From the NCBI GenBank assembly GCA_024279425.1, contig JAJRRO010000074.1, forward strand, positions 266,930-330,929: a DNA stretch of 64,000 nt, written 5' to 3'. Shown here piece after piece: positions 26,020 through 34,455 of this stretch (the stretch's first letter is position 1; the number at the start of each line of letters is the position of its first letter). Position numbers and translations under genes: made by a program. The DNA is from Bacteroidota bacterium (GTDB lineage: Bacteria; Bacteroidota; Bacteroidia; Flavobacteriales; Flavobacteriaceae). Under the pieces are notes generated by a model. The model did no database searches, was not told the origin of the DNA, and saw nothing but the letters and a program-made list of their open reading frames with translations.

Positions 26020-27600
26020 ATGAAAGCAATAAAAAACATTGGCCTTATCCTTTTTTTAATAGGTCTTGGCATATTTACCTCACTAACCGTCCTTGGAAAG
26101 TTTCAGGTTGATCGGAGCATCTTAGATCAGGTGATTTCGGAAAAAGGAATTAAAAGTGAGGTTTTCATCAAAGAACTGCAAAACAACCTTGTTGATAAGG
26201 AGTTCAATAGTATGCTATCATTTTCTCCCAAGATCGTCACTGCTTTGGAAATGGCAAATGCGCAACACCGAAAAAACAAGGAATATAAAAAAGTTATCTA
26301 TACAAACCCCCATGATATGGCTGCCTACATTGGAAAAAAATCAGGTAGTGGTTTTATAGCCAATAATAAAGGGCTAATGTGGTTTCTGACCTTTGGACTG
26401 GGTATTATTGGATCTCTTATGTTCATTATCCCAAACGTTGTTTTATTAGGCAAAAAAGGGATTAAAAACGACGGTATCTATCTCGAAAATGCAACCAATA
26501 GAGGGTGGATCGCATGGCTGGTCTTCATCTTCCTGGTTTCATTTTATCTAATTCTCTATTTCCGGTCCGAATACGCCGTGAATTGGACTTTTCTGGCAGA
26601 TCCGATCAGTGAAGGTATTAGTGGAAACCCAGCAGGGCATTGGTTTGTTTATGGATTCATGTACTGTGTGGTTATGACTGTGATGGCCATTCGTATGTAT
26701 GTAAAATACAGGCACAATATGTATCAAATGGTGCGTACCACATCGGTATTGTTCTTTCAGATTGTATTTGCCTTTTTGATTCCAGAAATCATGGTACGCC
26801 TACAAATGCCCTATTACGATTTCAAAAATGCTTTTCCCTTGGATTATGATTTCTTTTTCAGCTGGAACTTAAAGGAGCTTTTGGCCAGCGGCGGCATAGG
26901 ATTGTTCATTCTAGTATGGGGCATTGTGTTGACTTTAATCATAGTCCCAGCTATGGTTTACTTTTTTGGAAAAAGATGGTATTGTTCATGGGTATGTGGT
27001 TGCGGCGGACTGGCCGAAACTTTAGGAGATCCCTATAGGCAACACTCAAGCAAATCTCTTTTTTCTTGGAAAGTTGAGCGATGGCTTATTCATGGGGTGT
27101 TGGTCTTCGCAGTGACCATGACTTTAATGACATTATATAGTTTCTTCACTGAATCAAGCACTGTTTTGGCCATAAAAACACAAAGTGTTCAAAATACATA
27201 TAGCATTTTAATCGGGGCATTTTTCGCCGGAGTGATAGGCACAGGTTTTTATCCCATTTTCGGGAACAGGGTTTGGTGTAGGTTCGGATGCCCGTTAGCG
27301 GCCTATTTAGGTTTTGTACAACGGTTTAAATCTCGCTTTAGAATTACGACCAATGGTGGCCAGTGCATTTCATGCGGCAACTGTTCTACCTATTGCGAGC
27401 AAGGTATAGACGTAAGGGCCTATGCCCAAAAAGGTGAAAATATTGTTCGGTCAAGTTGTGTGGGCTGCGGAATTTGTGCTGCCGTTTGCCCAAGGGGAGT
27501 TCTAAAACTGGAAAATGGACCATTGGAAGGGCGAATAAATCCAACGCAGGTGCTTTTGGGCAATGATGTGGATTTAATGGAATTGATGAATAAAAAATAA
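26020..27600 (+). CDS. NapH/NosR-type membrane Fe-S protein
   Basis: A polytopic membrane protein of 526 residues, with about six or seven hydrophobic spans. Cys motifs in the membrane part are WYCSWVCGCGGL and VWCRFGCPLAAYLG, as in NapH/NosR/PceC-type proteins. Two ferredoxin clusters follow (CISCGNCSTYCEQGI and CVGCGICAAVCPRG). Such proteins move electrons across or to the membrane. The N-terminal 130 residues form an external segment between two spans, without recognised domain. It is coupled to the FAD oxidoreductase. Confidence 0.83.
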   Translation: MKAIKNIGLILFLIGLGIFTSLTVLGKFQVDRSILDQVISEKGIKSEVFIKELQNNLVDKEFNSMLSFSPKIVTALEMANAQHRKNKEYKKVIYTNPHDMAAYIGKKSGSGFIANNKGLMWFLTFGLGIIGSLMFIIPNVVLLGKKGIKNDGIYLENATNRGWIAWLVFIFLVSFYLILYFRSEYAVNWTFLADPISEGISGNPAGHWFVYGFMYCVVMTVMAIRMYVKYRHNMYQMVRTTSVLFFQIVFAFLIPEIMVRLQMPYYDFKNAFPLDYDFFFSWNLKELLASGGIGLFILVWGIVLTLIIVPAMVYFFGKRWYCSWVCGCGGLAETLGDPYRQHSSKSLFSWKVERWLIHGVLVFAVTMTLMTLYSFFTESSTVLAIKTQSVQNTYSILIGAFFAGVIGTGFYPIFGNRVWCRFGCPLAAYLGFVQRFKSRFRITTNGGQCISCGNCSTYCEQGIDVRAYAQKGENIVRSSCVGCGICAAVCPRGVLKLENGPLEGRINPTQVLLGNDVDLMELMNKK

Positions 27601-27602
27601 TC

Positions 27603-28091
27603 ATGGGACCCAAATTATCATGTCTAGTTCTTCTTGTTGTCCTTCTATTGAAAACCTCAGCCGAAAAAGAAAACAAATACCACAAAGATTATTATACATC
27701 GGGCCAACTCAAATCAGAGGGTTGGATAGAGAATGATCTAAAAAAGGGGTACTGGAAATTCTATTATGAAAGTGGCAGAATTTCAGCGCAAGGACATTAT
27801 GAAAACAACAAAAGAGAAAAGTATTGGTATTTTTACGACCCAAATGGAATTAAATCCAAGGAAGGAAATTATGTCCAGGGGCAAATGATCAAATGGTGGT
27901 TGTTTTATGATGCCAAAGGCAAGATCAGTCATAAATGTCAATTAAGCAATGGAAAGAAAAATGGGTATTGTCTCAAATACAAGAACGAAGAACTGGTCTC
28001 GGCCGAAAAATATCAAAATGGAAAGAAAATCAAGGAATGGTTCAATTTTGTCGATTTTCAGCGAGAAAACAAACTATCCGATTTAAAATAA
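27603..28091 (+). CDS. MORN-repeat (YwqK-type) exported protein
   Basis: A short protein of 162 residues with an N-terminal signal (VLLVVLLLKTSA). Several MORN-like repeats follow: YYTSGQLKSEGWIEND, GYWKFYYESGRISAQGHYEN, KYWYFYDPNGIKSKEGNY. Repeats like these are often labelled YwqK antitoxin, but no toxin is present here. It starts 2 bases after the Fe-S gene and shares one base (TAATG) with the glycosyltransferase, so it belongs to this operon. Confidence 0.78.
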   Translation: MGPKLSCLVLLVVLLLKTSAEKENKYHKDYYTSGQLKSEGWIENDLKKGYWKFYYESGRISAQGHYENNKREKYWYFYDPNGIKSKEGNYVQGQMIKWWLFYDAKGKISHKCQLSNGKKNGYCLKYKNEELVSAEKYQNGKKIKEWFNFVDFQRENKLSDLK

Positions 28092-28780
28092 TGGCAAACA
28101 TAAAGGTTATAATCCCTGCCTTCAACGAGGCAGATTCAATTGCCCAAGTAATACATGAAATTCCCGATATTGTTTCTGAGATTATTGTGGTAAACAATAA
28201 TTCAAGTGATGAAACCGCAAAAAAAGCCCAAGACACAGGTGCTACCGTCCTTAATGAAAACAAGAGAGGCTATGGCCATGCATGCCTTTGTGGAATGGAT
28301 TATATAGCCAAACAATCCAACCTGCCCGATATTATCGTATTTATTGACGGAGACTACTCTGATTATCCAGAAGAGATGACGAAAGTAATCAAACCTATTC
28401 TCGACCAAAGTATAGATTTTGTTATTGGAGCCAGGGTAAAGGAGAAAAGGGAAAAAGGAAGTATGACGCCCCAGCAGGTTTTCGGCAATTGGTTGGCCAC
28501 CTTTTTAATGAAATTGTTTTTTAGGGCAACATTCACAGACCTAGGACCGTTTAGGGCCATAAGATATGACAAGTTATTGGCCTTGGAAATGGAGGACAAA
28601 ACGTATGGCTGGACAGTGGAAATGCAGCTTAAGGCATTAAAAAACAAAATGACATATACCGAAGTACCAGTACGTTACAAAAAAAGAATTGGTATTTCGA
28701 AAGTATCAGGAACCGTAAAAGGTAGTATATTTGCAGGCGTAAAAATCCTGGGGTGGATATTTAAATATAGTTTGAAATAA
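28091..28780 (+). CDS. GT2 glycosyltransferase, polyprenyl-phosphate sugar type
   Basis: A DPM1/UDP-glucose-dolichol-type GT2 enzyme of 229 residues. Motifs are VIIPAFNEADSIAQVIHEIP, IIVVNNNSSDETAKKAQ, RGYGHACLCGMDY and VFIDGDYSDYPEEM (DxD). It probably charges a polyprenyl phosphate with a sugar. I chose ATG at 28091 because a longer frame to 27935 would run through the MORN gene. TAATG overlap with that gene supports coupling. It lies one base before the larger GT2 gene. The GT-C protein at 31023-32384 could use its product. Confidence 0.83.
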   Translation: MANIKVIIPAFNEADSIAQVIHEIPDIVSEIIVVNNNSSDETAKKAQDTGATVLNENKRGYGHACLCGMDYIAKQSNLPDIIVFIDGDYSDYPEEMTKVIKPILDQSIDFVIGARVKEKREKGSMTPQQVFGNWLATFLMKLFFRATFTDLGPFRAIRYDKLLALEMEDKTYGWTVEMQLKALKNKMTYTEVPVRYKKRIGISKVSGTVKGSIFAGVKILGWIFKYSLK

Positions 28781-28781
28781 A

Positions 28782-30266
28782 ATGAGTCTGACAATCGCAT
28801 ACATAATCATAGCCATCTACAGTGTAGCCTTGCTGTTGATATTCTTTTATAGTTTGGCACAATTGAACCTGTTGGTCAATTACCTAGGGTATAAAAAAAG
28901 AAATCATGAAGCTCCTAAATTCAATCTTTTGGATCCCAGAGAGATTCCCTTTGTCACCATACAACTTCCGGTATACAATGAGGAATATGTCATGGAAAGA
29001 CTATTGGATAATATCGCCAAAATAGAATATCCAAAAAGTAAATTGGAAATACAGGTTTTGGATGATTCCACTGATGATACCGTTCAAGATACGGCCGAAA
29101 AGATTAAAGCTTTACAGGAAAGCGGACTTGATATTCAACATATACGTCGGGAAAATCGTCAAGGTTTTAAGGCTGGGGCCCTAAAAGAAGGATTGTTGAC
29201 CGCTAAGGGAGACTTCATTGCCATATTCGATGCAGACTTTTTACCAGATTCGGATTGGTTGAAGAAAACCGTCATTTATTTTAAAGATGAAGAAATCGGA
29301 GTGGTCCAGACCCGTTGGGGCCATATTAACCGTGACTATTCCACATTGACCAAAATACAGGCCTTTGCTCTTGATGCCCATTTTACTTTGGAGCAAGTGG
29401 GTAGAAATTCAAAAGGCCATTTTATCAATTTCAATGGTACGGCGGGGATTTGGCGTAAAGAATGTATTCTGGATGCTGGCAACTGGGAAGGTGATACCCT
29501 AACCGAAGATTTAGACCTTAGTTATCGTGCACAATTGAAGAATTGGAAATTCAAATATTTGGAGGATGTTGAAACCCCAGCTGAACTTCCGGTCGTCATC
29601 AGCGCTGCTCGCTCCCAACAGTTCAGATGGAACAAAGGGGGAGCCGAGAACTTTAGAAAAACCGTCTGGAACGTTATTTTGGCAAAGAACATATCCTTTA
29701 AAACAAAGTTTCATGGCGTGATGCATTTATTGAATAGCTCTATGTTTTTATGTGTCTTTATTGTGGCTATATTGAGTATCCCTTCAATGTACATTAAAAA
29801 CATGTATGTTCAATTCGACGGGGTTTTCAGTGCATTGAGTTTCTTTATCTTAAGCACCATTATACTCTTCATTTGTTATTGGTTCACTTACAAGAGCATT
29901 CAGGGCAGTAGTTTTGATAATTTTGTCGATTACATTAAAATCTTCTTTACTTTTTTCTCAGTGGCCCTCGGCTTCTCATTACATAATTCAATTGCTGTTT
30001 TGGAAGGTCATATGGGGAAAAGAAGTGAGTTCGTGAGAACGCCAAAATTCAATTTAAGTAATCTCACCGATAGTTGGAAGGGAAATAAATATCTTTCAAA
30101 AAAGCTGTCCCGCAATATGATATTGGAGTTTGCGCTGATGATCTATTTTCTGTTTGGAATGTACTTAGCGATTCCGTTAGAGAATTTTGGCCTCTTTCCG
30201 TTTCATTTGATGTTATTTCTTGGTTTCGGTTTTGTATTCTTTAAATCGCTTACAACTAGGGCTTAG
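28782..30266 (+). CDS. Processive GT2 membrane glycosyltransferase
   Basis: A cellulose-synthase-like GT2 of 494 residues, with one N-terminal span and about four C-terminal spans. The catalytic signature D, DxD, TED, QxxRW is complete: LDDSTDDT, IFDADFLPD, DTLTEDLDLSYR and SQQFRWNKGG. This resembles bacterial CslA-like mannan synthases and ceramide glucosyltransferase-type enzymes. No BcsB- or c-di-GMP-binding domain is present. The product may be a beta-linked polysaccharide or a glycolipid. Confidence 0.83.
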   Translation: MSLTIAYIIIAIYSVALLLIFFYSLAQLNLLVNYLGYKKRNHEAPKFNLLDPREIPFVTIQLPVYNEEYVMERLLDNIAKIEYPKSKLEIQVLDDSTDDTVQDTAEKIKALQESGLDIQHIRRENRQGFKAGALKEGLLTAKGDFIAIFDADFLPDSDWLKKTVIYFKDEEIGVVQTRWGHINRDYSTLTKIQAFALDAHFTLEQVGRNSKGHFINFNGTAGIWRKECILDAGNWEGDTLTEDLDLSYRAQLKNWKFKYLEDVETPAELPVVISAARSQQFRWNKGGAENFRKTVWNVILAKNISFKTKFHGVMHLLNSSMFLCVFIVAILSIPSMYIKNMYVQFDGVFSALSFFILSTIILFICYWFTYKSIQGSSFDNFVDYIKIFFTFFSVALGFSLHNSIAVLEGHMGKRSEFVRTPKFNLSNLTDSWKGNKYLSKKLSRNMILEFALMIYFLFGMYLAIPLENFGLFPFHLMLFLGFGFVFFKSLTTRA

Positions 30267-30301
30267 GCATAAACCAAACTTTATTTCTTTGCCTTTTTTT
30301 T
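30265..30301 (+). terminator. Possible terminator after the GT2 operon
   Basis: AGGCA (30265-30269) can pair with TGCCT (30290-30294) and an eight-base T run follows. The stem is short and the loop long, so efficiency is doubtful. It overlaps the stop codon of the GT2 gene. Confidence 0.35.
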
Positions 30302-30438
30302 AAGCAACTTGGCTTTAGTCAATTCATCTGGATTCATATTTGTTTTCTTTTTCTACTTCAATATTGGCTTTAACAGTTCTATTTGAGATAGAAAATTAAG
30401 GCGGTTTGTTGACCTCCCAAAAAAACAACTACGAGGAT

Positions 30439-30867
30439 ATGTATGGAAAAATAGTTAAACTCTTTTTAAGGTTTGGAATCGGAATCGGATTTCTGTCCGC
30501 TGTGGCAGATAGATTGGGGTTTTGGCCCGACGCCATTGCAGCTTGGGGAAATTGGGACTCATTTTTGGATTATACGGCGATTATCAATCCATGGGTGCCA
30601 GAAACAATGATTCCAATCCTAGGATTCATTGCTACCTTAGCTGAAGCTTCGTTCGGATTATGTATCCTTTTAGGTTTTAAAACTGAGTTGATTGCAAAAT
30701 TAAGCGGTTATCTGATGCTCATATTTGCGCTGTCAATTACTTTTTCATCAGGCATTAAGGGCACATTCGATTATTCCGTGTTTGCTGCATCAGGTGCTGC
30801 GTTCGCTTTGAGTCTTTTGAACGATAAGTATTTGGAACTAGACCTTTTGTTTTCTATAAAGAAATAA
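30439..30867 (+). CDS. DoxX-family membrane protein
   Basis: A four-span membrane protein of 142 residues: KLFLRFGIGIGFLSAVADR, MIPILGFIATLAEASFGLC, LIAKLSGYLMLIFALSIT and the C-terminal SVFAASGAAFALSLL. These fit the DoxX group, whose members are small quinone-linked or unknown membrane proteins. I chose ATG at 30439, with GAGG just upstream, over TTG at 30406. It is separate from the GT2 run by a 170-base gap. Confidence 0.8.
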   Translation: MYGKIVKLFLRFGIGIGFLSAVADRLGFWPDAIAAWGNWDSFLDYTAIINPWVPETMIPILGFIATLAEASFGLCILLGFKTELIAKLSGYLMLIFALSITFSSGIKGTFDYSVFAASGAAFALSLLNDKYLELDLLFSIKK

Positions 30868-31022
30868 CAGCGCTGGTATTTCCATGATTTCTCTAGAGCA
30901 AAGTAGTATAGTTAATATTAAAACATTCTTCGAGGTATACAAAGTCCGTTGATTTTAGAATTTATAGTACGAAACATGTTTTATTTTTTTGTTTCTTCGT
31001 AAATCAGCCATTACAAACCACT

Positions 31023-32384
31023 ATGTTTCATAAAATCCTATCCTATTGGAAGCTTCATAGAATTCCACTTTTATTGGCAATTTTAAGCATTGGCTTTTAC
31101 TATGCCTTTGCCTATCATTTAGAGCGTACGGATTTCTTGAAATTGATTACCCTTTTCGGGAGTCTGTTTTTTTTATGCTACAAGCTCATTCAATTTGAAA
31201 AATGGAATTTCAAATTTCTATTGGTCGTCGGCATCCTTTTTCGTTTGGTGTTCCTAATTACAGAGCCCAATCTTTCGCAGGACTATTATCGTTTCATTTG
31301 GGATGGGGAATTGGTCGGTAATTTTATCAATCCGTATTTACATTTGCCCAACATCTTAATTGAACAACAGGACCTGATTGTCCCCAATGCCCAGGAATTA
31401 CATCAAGGCATGGGAACATTAAGTGCGAGACACTTCAGTAACTATCCCCCTTTGAATCAGTTTTTATTTGCCCTGGCAACCTTTTTGGGAGGAAAGAGTA
31501 TTTTGGGTTCTGTAATAGCCATGCGTGTGATCATCTTATTTTCTGATCTCGCCATATTTTATTTTGGACGAAAATTACTCAAGAACCTCAACCTATCCCC
31601 CCATCTTATCTTTTGGTACTTTTTAAATCCATTGATTATAGTCGAGCTTACCGGAAACCTTCATTTTGAAGGTGTTATGCTTGCCTTTTTTGTTGCTTCC
31701 CTTTATTTGCTCTCGATAAAAAAATGGACTTTGGCAGCCGTTGTATATGCGCTGTCCATATCCGTAAAATTGGTGCCCCTCATTTTCTTACCCTTATTTT
31801 TAAAACACCTTGGATTTAAAAGAAGTACCTTTTTTTATCTTATTGTAGGCACTACTTCACTTATATTGTTAGCACCGTTCCTTTCATCTGAACTCTTGAC
31901 AAACTATACCGATACCATAGGGCTTTGGTTCTCGAATTTTGAATTCAATGCGGGATTATACAATGTGATCAAACAATTTGCCATTCAATTCGAAATAAAA
32001 CCCTGGAAATTGATAAGGACCTATGGGAAGATTACGCCATACGTGATTATCCTACTTGTATTATTGTTCACTTTTTTAAGAAAAAATCAGAAATTATCGG
32101 TACTTCTTGAGTCAATGCTGTGGGTTTTGACCGCCTATTATTTTTTGGCCACAACCGTTCATCCCTGGTATATCATTTTTCTCGTATTACTCACAATTTT
32201 TACAAAATACCGGTATGCTCTTGTTTGGTCCCTTGTTCTTATTCTAAGCTATTACGCTTACTCCCAAAGTAGCTTCAAGGAAAACTTGGGGTTACTTGCG
32301 GTTGAATATATTGCCGTATATGGATTTCTAATTTTCGAATTATTTAGACATAAGGGGCTAAAACTGTTTTTTCGTAAAAATTGA
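31023..32384 (+). CDS. GT-C mannosyltransferase-like membrane protein
   Basis: A polytopic protein of 453 residues with about 10-11 spans. The first external loop has an acidic pair (NLSQDYYRFIWDGEL), as expected for GT-C enzymes that use polyprenyl-phosphate sugars, followed by NPYLHLPN. Later segments (NPLIIVELTGNLHFEGVMLA, VKLVPLIFLPLFL) fit GT87-like mannosyltransferases. It could use the product of the DPM-type GT2 at 28091-28780, though it has its own upstream gap. The function is inferred from fold only. Confidence 0.78.
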   Translation: MFHKILSYWKLHRIPLLLAILSIGFYYAFAYHLERTDFLKLITLFGSLFFLCYKLIQFEKWNFKFLLVVGILFRLVFLITEPNLSQDYYRFIWDGELVGNFINPYLHLPNILIEQQDLIVPNAQELHQGMGTLSARHFSNYPPLNQFLFALATFLGGKSILGSVIAMRVIILFSDLAIFYFGRKLLKNLNLSPHLIFWYFLNPLIIVELTGNLHFEGVMLAFFVASLYLLSIKKWTLAAVVYALSISVKLVPLIFLPLFLKHLGFKRSTFFYLIVGTTSLILLAPFLSSELLTNYTDTIGLWFSNFEFNAGLYNVIKQFAIQFEIKPWKLIRTYGKITPYVIILLVLLFTFLRKNQKLSVLLESMLWVLTAYYFLATTVHPWYIIFLVLLTIFTKYRYALVWSLVLILSYYAYSQSSFKENLGLLAVEYIAVYGFLIFELFRHKGLKLFFRKN

Positions 32385-32415
32385 ATCCCAAACTATGCCG
32401 TTTCAATTTAATTTG

Positions 32416-32423
32416 TACATTTG
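32416..32423 (+). promoter_or_regulatory. -7 promoter element of the arginine cluster
   Basis: TACATTTG matches TAnnTTTG. Transcription would begin within a few bases of the leader-peptide ATG at 32431, so the leader would have almost no 5' untranslated part. No clear -33 TTTG is seen at the right distance, which lowers confidence. Confidence 0.45.
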
Positions 32424-32430
32424 ACAAGTA

Positions 32431-32514
32431 ATGAAGAACGAACTACATATTTCCACAACTAATTGGGCATTCGCTCCCAATCGTTCATTTACACCCACAC
32501 GCCGCCGCCCGTAA
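32431..32514 (+). CDS. Arginine leader peptide (attenuator)
   Basis: A 27-codon frame too short for normal gene finding: ATG at 32431, TAA at 32512-32514. Residues 24-27 are Arg-Arg-Arg-Pro (CGC CGC CGC CCG), preceded by a further Arg at position 18. The frame begins with MKN, as many flavobacterial amino-acid leader peptides do. The Arg codons lie in the loop between ACACCC (32491-32496) and GGGTGT (32515-32520), which can form a 6-bp stem. A ribosome stalled on Arg codons would block that stem. It sits 92 bases before the first gene of the arginine cluster. Confidence 0.75.
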   Translation: MKNELHISTTNWAFAPNRSFTPTRRRP

Positions 32515-32544
32515 GGGTGTCTATAATTATGGAGATAGGTGTGT
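32491..32544 (+). promoter_or_regulatory. Candidate attenuator stem of the arginine leader
   Basis: ACACCC (32491-32496) pairs with GGGTGT (32515-32520). A competing partner GGTGTGT lies at 32538-32544, and its first five bases also match ACACC, so two mutually exclusive structures can be drawn. No classic GC stem plus T run is seen before the first gene at 32607, so the readout may be translational or Rho-dependent rather than intrinsic termination. Confidence 0.45.
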
Positions 32545-32606
32545 CCATTTCCGCAAAAAATTCAAACAAATTATTTTTCAAAAATTTTTATTTAAACTAA
32601 GTAACA

Positions 32607-33227
32607 ATGGAAATTGTTATTGCCAACGAATCCCATTTTAAATACGCAGAGGTGATTTGCGATGCCATAGGCGAATCGGCTAAGGTAAGGGGAACTGGTA
32701 TTGCCAAGAGAACTCCGGATTATATTCTCAAAAAACTTGAAAATCGGAATGCCGTCATTGCACTCGATGATGGCAAATTTGCTGGTTTCTGTTATATTGA
32801 AATTTGGGGACATGATAAATTCGTGGCCAATTCCGGTCTTATTGTACACCCGGATTACAGAAACCAAGGTCTTGCAAAAAAAATAAAAAAGTCCATTTTT
32901 GAGCTTTCAATCAAGAAATTTCCAACAGCCAAAATATTTGGCATTACAACGGGTTTGGCCGTGATGAAGATCAATTATGAGTTGGGATACAAACCTGTGA
33001 CCTTTTCCGAACTAACAGAGGACCCCCAATTTTGGAAAGGCTGCCAGACGTGCAAAAACTTTGACATTCTTACCAGAACAGAACAAAAAATGTGTTTATG
33101 TACAGGAATGTTATATGATCCAGCGTCAAAGAAAAAAAATGCAAAAAAAGAAAAAGTCAACGGAAAGGCTTTTAAAAGACTAAAAAGTATAAAGGAACAA
33201 CTGTTTCTTAAAAGGAAAACCAAATAA
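32607..33227 (+). CDS. GNAT acyltransferase, first gene of arginine cluster (candidate glutamate N-acyltransferase)
   Basis: A GNAT-fold protein of 206 residues (FAGFCYIEIWG, NSGLIVHPDYRNQGLAKKIKK as acyl-CoA motif A, GLAVMKINYELGYK). It has a Cys-rich tail (CQTCKNFDIL, CLCTGMLYDP) that could bind metal. The cluster has no other enzyme for acylating glutamate, so this is the likely first step, an N-acetyl- or N-succinylglutamate synthase. It is directly under control of the Arg leader and lies 37 bases before argG. Confidence 0.78.
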   Translation: MEIVIANESHFKYAEVICDAIGESAKVRGTGIAKRTPDYILKKLENRNAVIALDDGKFAGFCYIEIWGHDKFVANSGLIVHPDYRNQGLAKKIKKSIFELSIKKFPTAKIFGITTGLAVMKINYELGYKPVTFSELTEDPQFWKGCQTCKNFDILTRTEQKMCLCTGMLYDPASKKKNAKKEKVNGKAFKRLKSIKEQLFLKRKTK

Positions 33228-33264
33228 AGATTTTCGTCCAAACGAAAACAAAATAGAAATAATA

Positions 33265-34455
33265 ATGAGCAAATTAGTATTAGCATATAGTGGCGGGTTA
33301 GATACCTCGTATTGTGCAAAGTATCTCTCCAAGGAAAAAAGGTATGAAGTTCATGCCGTAAGTGTCAACACAGGTGGGTTTTCCTCAGAAGAGATTTCTT
33401 CCATAGGGGAAAAAGCCATTGAATTGGGCGCCAGCTCTTATACTTCGATAGATGCCGTGCAAACCTTTTATGACAAGGTTGTAAAGTATCTTATCTTTGG
33501 CAATGTCCTGAAGAATAACACTTACCCACTCTCGGTAAGCGCGGAACGAATTGTGCAGGCCATTGAAATTGTCACCCATGCAAAAAAAATAGGTGCCGAA
33601 TATATTGCACATGGAAGTACTGGGGCAGGCAACGATCAGGTAAGGTTCGATATGATTTTTCAAATCATTGCTCCAGAAATTGAAATAATAACCCCAATAC
33701 GGGATAATAAATTGGCCCGTGAGGCCGAAATTGAATACCTCAAGGAAAACGGCGTGGATTATTCTTGGGAAAAAGCCAAATACTCTATAAACAAAGGCCT
33801 GTGGGGAACATCGGTCGGTGGTGAAGAAACTTTGACTTCAAATTTACCGTTGCCAGATTCGGCATATCCCAGTCAATTACAGGAAAAGAATCCAACGGAG
33901 GTGAAACTCACTTTTGAAAAAGGGGAATTAATTGCCATTGACGGACAAAAAGATACACCCGTAACCAACATTGAGAAATTGGATGCTCTTGCCTCCAAAT
34001 ATGCTATAGGAAGGGATATCCATGTGGGTGATACCATAATCGGTATAAAAGGCAGGGTTGGTTTTGAAGCTGCGGCATCACTTATTATTATAAAAGCCCA
34101 TCATTTATTGGAAAAACACACCTTGAGCAAATGGCAACAGTACCAAAAAGAACAACAAGGTAATTTCTACGGAATGTTATTGCATGAAGGTAATTATCTC
34201 GACGAAGTAATGCGAAATATTGAAGCTTTCTTAACCGATACCCAAAAGAATGTTTCGGGAGATGTATTCGTTTCACTCTATCCTTTTCAATTTAAATTAA
34301 ACGGCATCTCCTCTGAACATGACCTTATGAATGCCTCATTCGGAAGTTATGGAGAAATGCATAAAGGATGGACAGCTGATGATGCCAAAGGCTTTATCAA
34401 AATTCTTTCCAATTCAGGAAAAATATATAACCACGTAAATCATAGCCATGATTAA
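33265..34455 (+). CDS. argG: Argininosuccinate synthase
   Basis: The enzyme joins citrulline and aspartate using ATP. The N-terminal PP-loop LVLAYSGGLDTSYC, the downstream AHGSTGAGNDQVRFD and SINKGLWGTSVGGEE segments, and 396 residues of length all match ArgG. It overlaps argC by 8 bases, which shows coupling. Start ATG at 33265. Confidence 0.95.
   Translation: MSKLVLAYSGGLDTSYCAKYLSKEKRYEVHAVSVNTGGFSSEEISSIGEKAIELGASSYTSIDAVQTFYDKVVKYLIFGNVLKNNTYPLSVSAERIVQAIEIVTHAKKIGAEYIAHGSTGAGNDQVRFDMIFQIIAPEIEIITPIRDNKLAREAEIEYLKENGVDYSWEKAKYSINKGLWGTSVGGEETLTSNLPLPDSAYPSQLQEKNPTEVKLTFEKGELIAIDGQKDTPVTNIEKLDALASKYAIGRDIHVGDTIIGIKGRVGFEAAASLIIIKAHHLLEKHTLSKWQQYQKEQQGNFYGMLLHEGNYLDEVMRNIEAFLTDTQKNVSGDVFVSLYPFQFKLNGISSEHDLMNASFGSYGEMHKGWTADDAKGFIKILSNSGKIYNHVNHSHD

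Noticed and set aside
27935..28090. Upstream extension of the GT2 frame
   Set aside because: It is a shadow of the MORN gene. The GT2 motif begins at ATG 28091, with TAATG coupling.
27603..28091. A toxin-antitoxin system suggested by the YwqK-like repeats
   Set aside because: There is no toxin gene beside it, and the protein is exported and operonic with redox and transferase genes.
30280..30340. An 18-codon minus-strand frame after the GT2 gene (MNPDELTKAKLLKKKAKK)
   Set aside because: It is low-complexity and short, with no family or ribosome-binding support. It lies in the 139-base spacer.
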